A stretch of DNA of 64,000 bases from Luteimonas arsenica (lineage in GTDB: Bacteria; Pseudomonadota; Gammaproteobacteria; Xanthomonadales; Xanthomonadaceae), in NCBI RefSeq assembly GCF_004352825.1, contig NZ_SJRW01000002.1:1116001-1180000 (forward strand). Direction: 5' to 3'. The notes beneath the pieces were generated by a model that saw only the letters and a list, made by a program, of their open reading frames with translations, made no database searches and was not told the DNA's origin. Shown here piece by piece: positions 16,777-27,567 of the stretch (position 1 is the first letter of the stretch; the number at the start of each line of letters is the position of its first letter). The position numbers and the translations under genes were made by a program.

Positions 16777-17850
16777 TCAGACGACTTCGACGCGCGCCTC
16801 GCCGGCGCGGGTCTCGCCGATCACGGCCGCATCGGCGAAGCCGCCGGCGTGGAAGGCCTCCAGCACTTCGCCCAGCGCCTGCGGCGCGCAGGACACCAGC
16901 AGGCCGCCGGAGGTCTGGGGATCGGTGAGCAGGTCGCGGGCGGGTTTGTCGATACCGGCGCCGAGCTCGACGCCGTCGCCGTAGGCGGCCCAGTTGCGCC
17001 CCGAGGCGCCGGTGACCACGCCCTCGGCGGCCAGCGCCTGCACGCCCGGCAGCCAGGGCAGGTCGTCGTGGCGCAGGCGCACCGTGAGCTTCGCGCCGCG
17101 TGCCAGCTCCAGTGCGTGGCCGAGCAGGCCGAAGCCGGTGACGTCGGTCATCGCGTGCACGTCGGGCAGCGCCGCCAGCGCGGGCCCGGGCCGGTTGAGG
17201 CGGGTGGTGGCGTCGATCATCGCGCGGTAGCCGGCGTCGTCGAGCACGCCGCGCTTGAGCGCTGCCGACAGCACGCCCACGCCCAGCGGCTTGCCCAGCA
17301 CCAGCAGGTCGCCGGCGCGCGCGTCGGCGTTGCGGCGGATGCGGTCGGGGTGGGCGATGCCCATCGCGGCCAGGCCGTAGATCGGCTCGACCGAGTCGAT
17401 GCTGTGGCCGCCGGCGACGGGAATGCCGGCTTCGGCGCAGGCGTCCTCGCCGCCGCGCAGGATTTCGGCAATCACCTCGTGCGGCAGCACCTTGATCGGC
17501 ATGCCGACCAGGGCCAGGGCCATGATCGGCGTGCCGCCCATGGCGTAGACGTCGGACAGGGCATTGGTGGCGGCGATGCGGCCGAAGTCGTAGGGATCGT
17601 CCACGATCGGCATGAAGAAGTCGGTGGTGGCGATCAGCGCCTGCTCGTCGTTGAGCCGGTACACCGCGGCGTCGTCGGCGGTGTCGTTGCCGACCATCAG
17701 CTGCGGCCAGACCGGCGCCGGCGCGGCGCGCTTGAGCAGGTCGGCCAGCACGCCCGGTGCGATCTTGCAGCCGCAGCCGCCGCCGTGCGACAGCGACGTC
17801 AGGCGGGGCGTCTGGGGCTGTGCTACGGGCGTGCCGGCGTTTGCGGTCAT
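16777..17850 (-). CDS. selD: Selenide, water dikinase SelD
   Basis: 357 residues. SelD converts selenide and ATP to selenophosphate, the selenium donor for SelA. The N-terminal glycine loop HGGGCGCKIAP carries Cys26 (the position occupied by Cys17 in E. coli and by selenocysteine in some species) and Lys29. The AIR-synthase-like fold follows, with FFMPIVDDPYDFGRIAATNALSDVYAMGG and TDVTGFGLLGH. The active site here is cysteine, so this is not itself a selenoprotein. It is the last gene of the selA-selB-selC-selD run, 43 bases after the tRNA. Confidence 0.95.
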   Translation of the reverse strand: MTANAGTPVAQPQTPRLTSLSHGGGCGCKIAPGVLADLLKRAAPAPVWPQLMVGNDTADDAAVYRLNDEQALIATTDFFMPIVDDPYDFGRIAATNALSDVYAMGGTPIMALALVGMPIKVLPHEVIAEILRGGEDACAEAGIPVAGGHSIDSVEPIYGLAAMGIAHPDRIRRNADARAGDLLVLGKPLGVGVLSAALKRGVLDDAGYRAMIDATTRLNRPGPALAALPDVHAMTDVTGFGLLGHALELARGAKLTVRLRHDDLPWLPGVQALAAEGVVTGASGRNWAAYGDGVELGAGIDKPARDLLTDPQTSGGLLVSCAPQALGEVLEAFHAGGFADAAVIGETRAGEARVEVV

Positions 17851-17893
17851 GCTTCACTCGCTGGTTCGGTGCGTCCGCGCGGCGGCGCGGGAA

Positions 17894-17989
17894 TGGCGGA
17901 AGGCAACAGGAGTCGAACCTGCCTGGGAGCGGCTGACGCCCCCAACCGGGTTTGAAGCCCGGCCGCGCCACCGGGCGCGCTTGCCTTCC
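17894..17989 (-). tRNA. selC: tRNA-Sec (anticodon TCA)
   Basis: A 96-base tRNA on the minus strand with the long acceptor/T arms typical of selenocysteine tRNA: 5' GGAAGGCA pairs with the 3' end before an encoded CCA (17894-17896). The anticodon TCA is at 17953-17955 inside the loop CTTCAAA, flanked by a CCGGG/CCCGG stem. A long variable arm (about 17925-17943) and the GGTTCGACTCC T-loop are present. It decodes UGA with SelB. It sits between selB (92 bases upstream) and selD, so it is probably cut from a shared transcript. Confidence 0.95.
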
Positions 17990-18081
17990 ATGGGTGGCCG
18001 CGCCGGCGGGGTGCGCCGCGTGCCGCAGCCAAGCTATCACAAGGATCGCGTGGCGACGGATGCTGTCTGGACCGCAGCGTT

Positions 18082-20034
18082 TCAGTCGTCGGGCGCGTCT
18101 GCCGCCGACGCCGCGCGCAGCGCCTGCAGCCAGGTGCTGTCCTCGCGCAGCAGGTGGCTGTCGCGGACGCGGCGGGTGAGGCCGGTTCGGTCGAAGTGCT
18201 CAAGGATCTGGATCGCGCGCTTGCGGCCCAGGCCCGTGGCATCGCGGAAGTTCGCGGCTTCGATCGAGCCCTCGCGCGCGGCGATCGCGCAGGCGAGCGC
18301 GGCCGCCTCCTGCATGCGATCGCGATGGTAGAAGAGGTCGCGCACCACCTGGTGGGCGTCGCCCTGCAGGGCGAGCATGCGCAGCAGCCGGCGCACGCGT
18401 TCCTCCGGCTGGGCCTCGATCCGGGCGAGGTCGCGCACCCAGGGCGGATCGAAGCCGCCATCATGCAGGCGCACGAGCAGGCGCGAGGCCAGCGCGGCAT
18501 CGTCGGCATCCATCGTGACGCGGTGCCCGGGCAGGTGCAGCCAGGGGCCCTTGCGCTGCAGCCGGCCTTCCTGCGCGAGTTCGTCCAGCAGCGCCTGCCA
18601 CAGGGCGGCGGGGGCCGTCGGCAGCGCGATGCGGCGCAGGCGCGTGGCCTCGGGCCCGGGTTCGTCGGGCGAGTCGTGGTGGAAGTCGGCGAGTGCCTGT
18701 TCGATGCGCGCGCACAGCGCTTCGCGGTGCAGGTCGGTAATCGCGATGCGCGGCGCGCCGCGCGGGAGCAGCCAGCGTGCGTCGCCAGGCAGTTGCAGCT
18801 GCTCTGGCGCCAGGCTGGCCAGGCGCACCAGGGCGGTCTCGTCGACGCCATGGCCGGCATGGCGCAGCAACGCCTGCAGGCCTTCGCCGTCGAGCATGGC
18901 GGCGATGCCGTCCAGCCAGGCCAGGCGTTCGGGCGAGCGGCGCTTGCGCGCGGGCGCGTTGGGATCGAGCACGCGCCCGCCGCCGATGGTGCGGCTGGCC
19001 TGGGCATCGCGCACGATGAAGCGGTCGCCGGGCGCGGCGCACAGCGGTTCGTCGAAGACCAGCTGCACGCGGCCGCTGCCGCCTGGCGCGATGCCGCCGT
19101 CGGCCAGCGGCACGGCGTGCGCCAGGCGGCGCGCGGTGCCGAGGTGCAGGTGCAGCGGCGCCCAGTTGCCGATGGCGGCATCGGCGTCGGGCAGCAGCCG
19201 CAGTTCGACGTCGACGTTGCGCGTGGGCAGGAAGGCGCGGACATCGGCGATCCAGTCGCCGCGTCCGATCGCGTCCCTGGCGGTGCCGGCCAGGTTGAGC
19301 GCGCAGCGTTCGCCGGCGCGGGCGTCCGGGCTGGGCCGGTTCTGCGCGTGGATCGAACGCACGCGCACCGGCTTGCCGGCGGGCGCCAGCTCCAGCCGCG
19401 CATTCTCGTCGCCGGCCGAGGTGCGGCCGGCGAAGACGGTGCCGGTGACCATGGTGCCGCGGCCGGCAAGGGTGAACACGCGGTCGACCGCGAGGCGGAA
19501 CAGGCCGTCGGCATTGCGCGCGGGCGCGGCCAGGGCCTGCTCCTGCAGGTGCTGGCGCAGCGCCTCCACGCCGGGATCGCCGTCGGCGCTGGCGTTGACG
19601 GCGAAGGCCGGCGCGCCGGCCAGCGGGCCATCGGCCAGCAGGGCTGCGACTTCGGCGCGCACCGCGTCGATCCGCGCGGGCTCGACGCGGTCGGCCTTGG
19701 TGATCGCCACCGCGCCGCGTCCGACGCCGAGCAGGCCGAGGATCGCCAGGTGCTCGCGCGTCTGCGGCATCACGCCGTCGTCGGCGGCCACCACCAGCAG
19801 TCCGAAGTCGATGCCGCAGGCACCCGCGGCCATGGTGTGCACCAGCTTCTCGTGGCCGGGCACGTCGACGTAGCCCAGCACGCCGCCATCGGGCAGCGGT
19901 GCATAGGCATAGCCGAGTTCGATCGAGATGCCGCGCGCCTTTTCTTCCTTCAGGCGGTCGGTCTCGACCCCGGTGAGCGCGCGCACCAGGGTGGTCTTGC
20001 CGTGGTCGATGTGGCCGGCGGTGCCGACGATCAC
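18082..20034 (-). CDS. selB: Selenocysteine-specific elongation factor SelB
   Basis: 650 residues from a GTG at 20034 that overlaps the selA stop in GTGA. The EF-Tu-like GTPase core has [12 protein letters not shown] at 4-15, DVPGHE and TKAD. Beta-barrel domains and a C-terminal half of winged-helix repeats follow (the part that binds the SECIS hairpin in mRNA). The length is slightly above E. coli SelB (614). The open frame continues far upstream into the antisense of selA, but the GTPase motif begins right after the GTG. The 4-base overlap indicates translational coupling with selA. Confidence 0.95.
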   Translation of the reverse strand: MIVGTAGHIDHGKTTLVRALTGVETDRLKEEKARGISIELGYAYAPLPDGGVLGYVDVPGHEKLVHTMAAGACGIDFGLLVVAADDGVMPQTREHLAILGLLGVGRGAVAITKADRVEPARIDAVRAEVAALLADGPLAGAPAFAVNASADGDPGVEALRQHLQEQALAAPARNADGLFRLAVDRVFTLAGRGTMVTGTVFAGRTSAGDENARLELAPAGKPVRVRSIHAQNRPSPDARAGERCALNLAGTARDAIGRGDWIADVRAFLPTRNVDVELRLLPDADAAIGNWAPLHLHLGTARRLAHAVPLADGGIAPGGSGRVQLVFDEPLCAAPGDRFIVRDAQASRTIGGGRVLDPNAPARKRRSPERLAWLDGIAAMLDGEGLQALLRHAGHGVDETALVRLASLAPEQLQLPGDARWLLPRGAPRIAITDLHREALCARIEQALADFHHDSPDEPGPEATRLRRIALPTAPAALWQALLDELAQEGRLQRKGPWLHLPGHRVTMDADDAALASRLLVRLHDGGFDPPWVRDLARIEAQPEERVRRLLRMLALQGDAHQVVRDLFYHRDRMQEAAALACAIAAREGSIEAANFRDATGLGRKRAIQILEHFDRTGLTRRVRDSHLLREDSTWLQALRAASAADAPDD

Positions 20035-21476
20035 GCGCGCAGTGCCTTCAGCTGGGTGGCGAAGTCGGCTTCGTCGGCTTCTTCCAGGCAGCGCAGGTCG
20101 AGCCACAGCGCGTCGTCGGCGATGCGGCCGATCACGGGGCGCGGCAGATCGCGCAGTGCCTTTGCCAGTCGCTCGAGTGCGCGGCCGCGGCTGCCTTTGC
20201 CCTTGAAATGCAGCATCAGGCCCCAGCTCGGCAGCGCCTCGACCGGCATCGCGCCGCTGCCGATCTGGCTGGCCATGGGCGCCGTGGCGATGGCCCAGGC
20301 TTCGCCCAGCGCGTCCTGCAGCGGCGGGGCCAGGCGCTGCGCCTGCGCCTGCATCGCCGCCTGCGGGCGCAGCAGCAGGCGCAGGGTGGTGAGGCGTTCG
20401 GGCAACTGCTCCGGCGCGCGGTACAGCGCCAGCACCGGTTCCAGCGCGGCCAGGGTCAGCTTGCCCACGCGCAGGGCGCGCTTGAGCGGGTTCCTGCGGA
20501 TCTTCGCGATGAGGTCCGCGCGGCCGACGATCAGTCCCGCCTGCGGGCCGCCGAGCAGCTTGTCGCCGCTGAAGGTGACCAGGTCGGCGCCGGCTTCGAT
20601 GGTTTCGCGGACGGTGGGCTCGTGCGGCAGGCCCCAGCGCGCGGGATCGATCAGCGAACCGCTGCCCAGGTCCACGCCCAGCGGCAGGCCGTGCCCGCGC
20701 GCGATCGCCGAAAGCGCCGGCGCATCGACGCTGCTGGTGAAGCCGGAGATCGCGTAGTTGCTGCAGTGGACCTTCATCAGCATCGCGCTGCGCGCGCCGA
20801 TGGCGCCTGTGTAGTCTGCGGCGTGGGTGCGGTTGGTGGTGCCGACCTCGACCAGCTTCGCGCCGGCGCGCTTCATGATGTCGGGGATGCGGAAGGCGCC
20901 GCCGATCTCCACCAGTTCGCCGCGCGAGACCAGCACTTCGCGGCGGTTGGCCAGCGAGTTGAGCATCAGCAGCACGGCGGCGGCGTTGTTGTTGACCACG
21001 GTCGCGGCTTCGGCGCCGGTCAGTTCGCACAGCAGGCCTTCGACCAGGTCGTCGCGGTCGCCGCGGCCGCCGCGTTCGAGGTCGTATTCCAGCGCGACCG
21101 GCGAGGTGAGCGCCTGCATCACCGACTGCAGCGCCGCGTCCGGCAGCAGCGCACGGCCGAGGTTGGTGTGCAGCACGGTGCCGGTGAGGTTGAACACGCT
21201 GCGCAGCCGCGGCTGCGAGGCCTTGTGCAGTGCTTCGGCCACGGCTTCGGCCACGGCCTCGGCGCGGAGTCCGTCGCGTGCCAGCGTGCCGGCCAGCGCC
21301 GCTTCGCGCAGGGCATCGAGTCGCGTGCGCAGGGCCGCGGTGACCTGCGTCGTTCCGTACTCCGCGCGCAGGGCGGCCAGCGCGTCGTCACGAAGCAGGC
21401 GGTCCAGCGACGGAATGTCGCCCGCCAACGCCGGTTCCTGTCGTGCAGCCGCGTGATCTGCCGTCGTCACTTTCAT
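20031..21476 (-). CDS. selA: L-seryl-tRNA(Sec) selenium transferase SelA
   Basis: 481 residues from ATG 21476, with a strong GAGGGGGA just ahead. SelA is a PLP enzyme that turns Ser-tRNA(Sec) into Sec-tRNA(Sec) using selenophosphate. Family features seen are [10 protein letters not shown] at the start, [16 protein letters not shown], the [11 protein letters not shown] block, ISGFTSSVD and the PLP lysine Lys306 in [10 protein letters not shown]. It heads the selA-selB-selC-selD run. A longer frame upstream to 21644 is rejected because of the ribosome site and family start. Confidence 0.95.
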   Translation of the reverse strand: MKVTTADHAAARQEPALAGDIPSLDRLLRDDALAALRAEYGTTQVTAALRTRLDALREAALAGTLARDGLRAEAVAEAVAEALHKASQPRLRSVFNLTGTVLHTNLGRALLPDAALQSVMQALTSPVALEYDLERGGRGDRDDLVEGLLCELTGAEAATVVNNNAAAVLLMLNSLANRREVLVSRGELVEIGGAFRIPDIMKRAGAKLVEVGTTNRTHAADYTGAIGARSAMLMKVHCSNYAISGFTSSVDAPALSAIARGHGLPLGVDLGSGSLIDPARWGLPHEPTVRETIEAGADLVTFSGDKLLGGPQAGLIVGRADLIAKIRRNPLKRALRVGKLTLAALEPVLALYRAPEQLPERLTTLRLLLRPQAAMQAQAQRLAPPLQDALGEAWAIATAPMASQIGSGAMPVEALPSWGLMLHFKGKGSRGRALERLAKALRDLPRPVIGRIADDALWLDLRCLEEADEADFATQLKALRA

Positions 21477-21642
21477 TCCCCCTCGCCGTTCCGGGCGCGT
21501 GAACGCCCTTGCGTGGGGCAGGTTAGGCCAAAAGCCATCGATGTCGCCATGTACGGCCGCACCTGTGCGTGGACTGCAGCGGCGGCAGTTTCGGCGCAGG
21601 CAGGTAGGATGTCGCCGCACCTCCATAGAGCCCATCGACCGC

Positions 21643-22920
21643 ATGAACCGGCCCGAACGCGATCCCTATCCCGACGCACTCCGCGCCTGCGCGCTGCTGG
21701 TGGTGGTGCTGGGGCACTGGATCGCGACGCTGCCACGCCTGGTCGATGGCCGGCTGGTGGAGACCGACCACCTGCTCGCGGTGTGGGATGCAGCCGGCTT
21801 CCTGACCTGGGTGGTGCAGGTGGTGCCGCTGTTCGTGTTCGTGTCCGCGGCGGTGAGCGCGGACGGCGTGCTGCGCCGGGTGGAGCAGGGCGGGCAGGCG
21901 CGCTGGTGGGCGGCGCGCGCGCTGGGGCTGGCGCGGCCGACGGTGACCTACCTCGCGGTGCTGGCGCTGCTGGCGGCGCTCACGCTGCTGACCGGCGGGC
22001 GCCTGCTGGGTGTGTTCGACCAGTCGCTGACCGTCCACCTGTGGTTCCTGCTGATGCTGCTCACGGTGCAGGCGCTGCTGCCGTGGTGCCTGCGGCTGGA
22101 CGCGCGCTTCGGCCTGGGCGCGGTGCTGGGCCTGGTGGCGGTCGCGGCCGTGTTCGACGTGGTCCGCGCGGGCGCGTACACGCCCGCGGCGCTGCGCTGG
22201 CTGGGCCGTGGCGTGTCCGAGAACGCGGCGGGGATCGCCTGGCTGAACATGCTGGTGGTCTGGCTGCTGCCGCAGCAGCTGGGCATCGCCTGGAAGCGAG
22301 GGCGCTTCCGCGGCGTCGGCGCGGGTGCCGCGCTGGTGCTGCTGGGTGCCGCCTGGCTGGCGCTGGCGATGGCCAGCGGCTATCCGGTGGCGATGGTCGG
22401 CGTGGCCCTGGCCGGCAACAACATGCTGCCGCCGACCCTGGCCCTGGTCGGGGTGATGTGGCTGCAGGTGGGCGCGGTGCTGCTGTTCGAACCGCTGGCG
22501 CGACGGCTGCTGGCCGGCCACGCGCTGGGGCGCACGATCGCGGTGCTCGGCGCGCTGGGCATGCCGCTGTACCTGTGGCACAAGCTCGCCGAACTGCCGG
22601 CGGCATGGCTGGGCGAGAAGCTGGGCCTGCCGATCGACGCCGGCCTGCCCGGCGAGCCCGGCTTCTGGCTCGGCCGCGCGGGCTGGATCGCGCTGTGCCT
22701 GCTGGTGGTCGCACCACTGGTGGCGCTGGTGGTGCGCTTCGAACTGCGGCGCACGCGCGAGGTGCCCGCGGTCGGGGAGACCGGCGCGGTGTTGCTGGGC
22801 GGCGTCGCGCTGTACGCCGGGCTGGCCGCGGCGCTGGTCTGGGGTGCTTGGCCCGGCGCCGTCGTTGGACTGGCGGCGGTGGCGTTCGCGTCGTGGAAGC
22901 TGCGGTTGCGCGAGGCTTGA
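21643..22920 (+). CDS. Acyltransferase 3 family integral membrane protein
   Basis: 425 residues with about 11-12 membrane helices. The N-terminus [21 protein letters not shown] is the signature of acyltransferase-3 (OafA/NolL-like) proteins, which transfer acyl groups to sugars or lipids across the inner membrane. A LYLWHK motif near residue 310 is also typical. The ATG at 21643 matches the family start. It is divergent from selA across 166 bases. Substrate unknown; it could be surface polysaccharide acetylation. Confidence 0.85.
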   Translation: MNRPERDPYPDALRACALLVVVLGHWIATLPRLVDGRLVETDHLLAVWDAAGFLTWVVQVVPLFVFVSAAVSADGVLRRVEQGGQARWWAARALGLARPTVTYLAVLALLAALTLLTGGRLLGVFDQSLTVHLWFLLMLLTVQALLPWCLRLDARFGLGAVLGLVAVAAVFDVVRAGAYTPAALRWLGRGVSENAAGIAWLNMLVVWLLPQQLGIAWKRGRFRGVGAGAALVLLGAAWLALAMASGYPVAMVGVALAGNNMLPPTLALVGVMWLQVGAVLLFEPLARRLLAGHALGRTIAVLGALGMPLYLWHKLAELPAAWLGEKLGLPIDAGLPGEPGFWLGRAGWIALCLLVVAPLVALVVRFELRRTREVPAVGETGAVLLGGVALYAGLAAALVWGAWPGAVVGLAAVAFASWKLRLREA

Positions 22921-22966
22921 GTCTCGTGGCATTGCCAGTGGCTAGAATCCGCGATCACCCACGACC

Positions 22967-23871
<905 letters not shown>

Positions 23872-23877
23872 GCGCGC

Positions 23878-24768
23878 TCAGAGTAGGTGGCGCCGGAACC
23901 AGTCCAGCGTCCGCTCCCAGGCCAGCTTCGCCGCGGCCTCGTCGTAGCGCGGCGTCGAGTCGTTGTGGAAGCCGTGGTTCGTGCCCGGATAGAAGTGCGC
24001 TTCGTAGTCGGTGCCCGCGGCCTTCAATGCCTCTTCGTAGGCGGGCCAGGTGGCGTTGACGCCGGCATCGTTCTCGGCGAAGTGGATCAACAGCGGTGCC
24101 TTGATCCGCGGCACGTCCTCCGGCTTCGCCTGGCGGCCGTAGAAGGGCACGGCCGCCGCCAGCTCCGGATAGGCGACCGCGGTGGCGTGGGAGACGCCGC
24201 CGCCGTAGCAGAAGCCGGTGATGCCGATCTTGGCGGTCGTGCGTGCGTCCGCGAGCAGGAACTCGAAGGCGGCGAAGAAGTCGTTCATCAGCTTCTCCGG
24301 ATCGACCTGCTGCTGCAGTTCTCGCCCGCGCTCGTCGTTGCCGGGATAGCCGCCGACCGAGCTCAGGCCGTCGGGCGCCAGCGCGGCGAATCCGGCCTTG
24401 GCCAGGCGGCGGGCGACGTCCTCGATGTAGGGGTTGAGGCCGCGGTTCTCGTGCACCACGATCACGCCCGGCACCGGGCCTTCGGCCTTCGCGGGCAGGA
24501 CAAGGTAGCCGCGCACCTCGCCGTGGCCCTTGGGCGAGGGATAGCTGATGTACTCGGCCCGGATCTCCGGATCGGTGAACTGCACCTGCTGTGCCAGCGC
24601 GTAGTTCGGGCTCAGCGCGGCGAGGGCGCCGAGCGCGGTCATTCCGCCGATCGCCAGCGTGCCGGCGCGGTCGAGGAACTGCCGCCGGTTGATTCGGCCG
24701 TGCACGTAACCGTCGTACAGCTCGAGCAGCTCGGGCGGGAAGTCGCTGGCGGTCAGGCGGCGGCTCAT
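23878..24768 (-). CDS. Dienelactone hydrolase family protein, exported
   Basis: 296 residues. A cytosolic-looking N-terminal stretch is followed by NRRQFLDRAGTLAIGG (residues 27-42) and a hydrophobic region to about 58, an internal-type twin-arginine signal common in this subfamily. The alpha/beta hydrolase has the dienelactone hydrolase triad Cys187 (GFCYGG), Asp234 (AEND) and His265 (TNHGFHN), plus the HENRG motif at 106-110. It probably hydrolyses lactones or esters in the periplasm. It lies convergent with the broken deacetylase gene. Confidence 0.88.
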   Translation of the reverse strand: MSRRLTASDFPPELLELYDGYVHGRINRRQFLDRAGTLAIGGMTALGALAALSPNYALAQQVQFTDPEIRAEYISYPSPKGHGEVRGYLVLPAKAEGPVPGVIVVHENRGLNPYIEDVARRLAKAGFAALAPDGLSSVGGYPGNDERGRELQQQVDPEKLMNDFFAAFEFLLADARTTAKIGITGFCYGGGVSHATAVAYPELAAAVPFYGRQAKPEDVPRIKAPLLIHFAENDAGVNATWPAYEEALKAAGTDYEAHFYPGTNHGFHNDSTPRYDEAAAKLAWERTLDWFRRHLL

Positions 24769-24829
24769 GCGGATGCTCCTGTGATGCTGTCGACGGTGCC
24801 CGCCACGATACCGCGATCGTTCCGCTGCT

Positions 24830-25282
24830 TCAGTCGCAGCGCTGGCGCGCCATGCCGCCTTCGCTGGCGACCAGCGCCTGGCCGTCGGCCGACAGTTCGA
24901 AGCCGTGTGTCGCTTCCCAGGTCTCGCCCTCGCCGGTCAGGCGGATGGTGACCGCAAGCAGGTTGCCCTCGGTGTCTACCGCCGTGACCGGCCCCGAGCT
25001 TTCGTGGAAGGCGATTTCGTCGGCGCGGATGGCGAGGTGCGACTCATGTCCGGGCGATGCGCAGGCGGCCGCGTCCGCCGCCCAGGTGCCGCGGAAGCGC
25101 TCCGGAACCGTTCCCGGCAGGCCGTCCGCGGGAGGGATGCCGGCATCGGTATCGGCGGTGGGCTCAGCCGTGGGCTGCGCGGCGGCTACGTCGCCATCAG
25201 CGGCATTGCCGGCGGTGTCGCCGGTTCCGGGCGCGCAGCCGGCGGCAAGGAGGAGGGTGAGCAGGGTTGCGGGGATGCGCAT
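24830..25282 (-). CDS. Small lipoprotein, unknown function
   Basis: 150 residues from ATG 25282. The leader MRIPATLLTLLLAAGC ends in a lipobox, Cys16 being the lipid-modified residue. A low-complexity Ala/Asp/Thr/Pro linker (17-55) precedes a small beta-rich domain with FRGTWAADAAACASPGHES and a C-terminal RQRCD; its three cysteines could form a disulfide. No known family recognised; the FRGTWA...C pattern recurs in hypothetical Xanthomonad lipoproteins. Confidence 0.7.
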   Translation of the reverse strand: MRIPATLLTLLLAAGCAPGTGDTAGNAADGDVAAAQPTAEPTADTDAGIPPADGLPGTVPERFRGTWAADAAACASPGHESHLAIRADEIAFHESSGPVTAVDTEGNLLAVTIRLTGEGETWEATHGFELSADGQALVASEGGMARQRCD

Positions 25283-25370
25283 GGTCGGCTCCATCGGGGA
25301 TGCGGCCACTGTCGGCGATGCCGCGTTAGCGGAGGGTCTACACTCGCGCCTCCCTTGAAGAGGCGCACGC

Positions 25371-25922
25371 ATGGCCCCCAACGCCACGATCTACCGCCTG
25401 GACCTCCAGGTCAGCGACATGGACCGGAACTACTACGCCGGCCACGCGCTGACGCTGGCCCAGCATCCTTCCGAGACGCCGGTGCGGCTGATGGCGCGCG
25501 TGATCGCCTTCGCGCTGAACGCGCACGAGCGCCTGGAGTTCGGCCGCGGCCTCAGCACCGACGAGGACCCCGACCTCTGGCTGCGTGACTACACCGGCGA
25601 CGTCGAGCACTGGATCGACCTCGGCCAGCCCGACGAAAGCCGCATCCGCAAGGCCTGCGGCCGCGCCCGCGAGGTCACGGTGGTCAACTACAGCGGCAGC
25701 GCCGCGGAGATCTGGTGGGGCAAGGTCGGCAACGGCCTTTCGCGCCTCGGGAACCTCGCGGTGGTGGACCTCGATGCCGCGCAGGTGGAAGCCGCCGCCG
25801 GCCTGCTCGAGCGCAGCATGAACCTGACCGCGATGATCCAGGACGGCACGCTGCAGCTGATCGGCGACCGCGGTGACGTGAGCCTGACACCGCGCCTGCG
25901 CAAGGGCATGGCGGCTGCATGA
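25371..25922 (+). CDS. yaeQ: YaeQ family protein
   Basis: 183 residues beginning MAPNATIYRLDLQVSDMDRNYY and carrying the DEDPDLWLRDYTGDVEHWIDLGQPDESRI segment that defines YaeQ. YaeQ has a fold related to restriction-endonuclease-type enzymes and was once reported to suppress rfaH mutants; its molecular role is still unclear. The usual length is about 180, so the gene is complete. It is divergent from the lipoprotein gene (88-base gap). Confidence 0.92.
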   Translation: MAPNATIYRLDLQVSDMDRNYYAGHALTLAQHPSETPVRLMARVIAFALNAHERLEFGRGLSTDEDPDLWLRDYTGDVEHWIDLGQPDESRIRKACGRAREVTVVNYSGSAAEIWWGKVGNGLSRLGNLAVVDLDAAQVEAAAGLLERSMNLTAMIQDGTLQLIGDRGDVSLTPRLRKGMAAA

Positions 25923-26000
25923 CGGTGGTGACGCGGCTTGCTCACGTGAGGAGGACGCCCGCTCTGGGATGATCGTCGCAGGCCAGCAGGAGCCAGCGAC

Positions 26001-26531
26001 ATGTCCGACAATCCAGTCACTGGAGAGGTCTCCAACAGCAAGCTCGCGGCGGTCTTCGACAGCGGCACCGCCGCGCGCGACGCCGCCGAGGCCCTGGTCG
26101 CCACCGTGGGCCTCCAGCCCGTGCAGGTGAAGGTGATCGCTCCGGACGAGCCCGACGCCAACATCATGCTCGAGCCAGAGGGCGGCGGCATCTGGCGCAC
26201 CATCGTGACAGCTCACCTGAGGCTGGGCATTCTCGGCGCCGTGGTCGGCGCGATCGCCTTCGGGGTCATGATGTGGGCGGGGCTGCCGTTCGTGGCGCGC
26301 TCGCCGGTCGCAGCAGCACTGGCCGCGGTCGCGTTCGGCGCGGTCGGCGGGCTCCTGCTGGGCGGCCTGGTGTCGATCCGGCCCGACCACGACCGCTATG
26401 TCCAGACCACCCACGATGCGATGGACGCGCGCCGCACCACCGTGGTCGTGCATGCCCTGTCGCGCGATGAGCAGCAGCGGGCGAAGGACTTCCTCTTCGC
26501 CCGCGGGGCGGAGGTGACCGCCACGCTTTGA
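26001..26531 (+). CDS. Two-helix membrane protein with stress-protein-like ends
   Basis: 176 residues. A cytosolic N-terminal domain (residues 14-50, KLAAVFDSGTAARDAAEALV then VQVKVIAPDEP) resembles the small alpha/beta domain of general-stress and heat-induced proteins that read FDS..A..A...L. Two hydrophobic Gly/Ala-rich helices (73-92 and 100-125) follow, then a second small domain with TTVVVHAL. Homologous Xanthomonad proteins are often labelled by mistake as riboflavin biosynthesis proteins. Function unknown. Confidence 0.65.
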   Translation: MSDNPVTGEVSNSKLAAVFDSGTAARDAAEALVATVGLQPVQVKVIAPDEPDANIMLEPEGGGIWRTIVTAHLRLGILGAVVGAIAFGVMMWAGLPFVARSPVAAALAAVAFGAVGGLLLGGLVSIRPDHDRYVQTTHDAMDARRTTVVVHALSRDEQQRAKDFLFARGAEVTATL

Positions 26532-26564
26532 CTGGCGTGTGTGCGGCGCCCGCGCCGGTGGCGC

Positions 26565-27482
26565 TCAGCGCGGCGCAGGAATCGCCGGCCGACCGCTGGC
26601 GAAGGCCTCGGCCAGGTAATCGATCATCACCCGCACCTTGGCCGGCGGCCGCCGGTCGGGCGGGTAGAGCACGTGGATGCCGCCCAGCTCCAGCGGAGGG
26701 CGGTCCAACTCCAGCGCCACCAGTTCGCCGCGCGCGAGCGCCGCTTCGACGATGAACTCCGGCTGGTAGATGATCCCCTGGCCGCGGATCGCGGCCGCCA
26801 GCAGGGCGTCGCCGTTGTTGGCCATCAGATTGCCGCGGACCGGTACGCGGACATCGCCGTTGGCGCCGAAGGCCCAGTGCCCGCGGCCCTGGGCAGCGGA
26901 CAGCGTGTAGCCCAGGCAGTTGTGCTGGACCAGTTCCGCCACCCGCCGCGGCACGCCGCGCTGGTCGAGGTAGGCGGGGGAGGCGCAGACCCGCATCGGG
27001 CTGTCGCCCAGCTTCCGCGCCTGCAGGGCGCTGTCGGCGAGGCGGCCGATGCGGATCGCCAGGTCCCAGCTGCCGGCGAGGATGTCGACCTCGGCGTCGC
27101 TCAGGCCCAGCTCCACGGCCACCTCGGGATGGCGTTGGCAGAACTCGGGGATCAGCGGCGCCACGAAGCAGCGCCCGAACGACAGCGGCACGTTCATGCG
27201 CAGCAGGCCGGTCGCCTTGATGCGCTGCGAGGCGGCCGCCGCCTCGGCCTCGTCGATCTCGGGGAGGATGCGCAGGCAGGCGTCGAGGTAGTCGCTGCCG
27301 GCCTCGGTCAGCGCCAGGCGGCGGGTGCTGCGATGGAACAGCTTCACGCCCAGGCGGGCCTCGAGCGCGTTGACGTGCTTGGTCGCCATCGCCGGCGACA
27401 TGCCGAGATGGCGGGCCGCCGCCGAGAGGCTGCCGTCGGTCGCGGCGCGGACGAAGACGCGCATGCTGGTGATCCGGTCCAT
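26565..27482 (-). CDS. LysR-type transcriptional regulator
   Basis: 305 residues. The N-terminal winged helix-turn-helix (residues 1-60: FVRAATDGSLSAAARHLGMSPAMATKHVNALEARLG) is followed by a LysR substrate-binding domain. The subfamily resembles the CrgA/AphB-like group that controls divergent reductase or dioxygenase genes. It is divergent from the extradiol dioxygenase operon, and a palindrome between them (27494-27515) is a likely binding site for this protein. An inducer such as a quinone or catechol is a guess. Confidence 0.92.
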   Translation of the reverse strand: MDRITSMRVFVRAATDGSLSAAARHLGMSPAMATKHVNALEARLGVKLFHRSTRRLALTEAGSDYLDACLRILPEIDEAEAAAASQRIKATGLLRMNVPLSFGRCFVAPLIPEFCQRHPEVAVELGLSDAEVDILAGSWDLAIRIGRLADSALQARKLGDSPMRVCASPAYLDQRGVPRRVAELVQHNCLGYTLSAAQGRGHWAFGANGDVRVPVRGNLMANNGDALLAAAIRGQGIIYQPEFIVEAALARGELVALELDRPPLELGGIHVLYPPDRRPPAKVRVMIDYLAEAFASGRPAIPAPR

Positions 27483-27493
27483 TGCGTCAATCT

Positions 27494-27515
27494 AACACTG
27501 TGGGTATCAAGTGTT
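27494..27515. promoter_or_regulatory. Palindromic operator for the LysR regulator
   Basis: AACACT (27494-27499) and AGTGTT (27510-27515) form a perfect inverted repeat around a 10-base spacer, with T-N10-A at its centre as in LysR boxes. It lies 12 bases from the regulator start and 53 bases from the dioxygenase ATG, in position to act on both promoters. Confidence 0.7.
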
Positions 27516-27567
27516 GATCGGTAGTGCCGGATTCTGTTCCTTCGGGGCGGAGACCATACTGTCGGGC

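Noticed and set aside
16777..17850. SelD as a selenoprotein
   Set aside because: The active-site residue is a TGC cysteine in GCGCK, and no in-frame TGA is present.
18082..21030. SelB read as a 982-residue protein
   Set aside because: The extra N-terminus is the antisense/alternate frame of selA; the GTPase motif starts right after the GTG that overlaps the selA stop.
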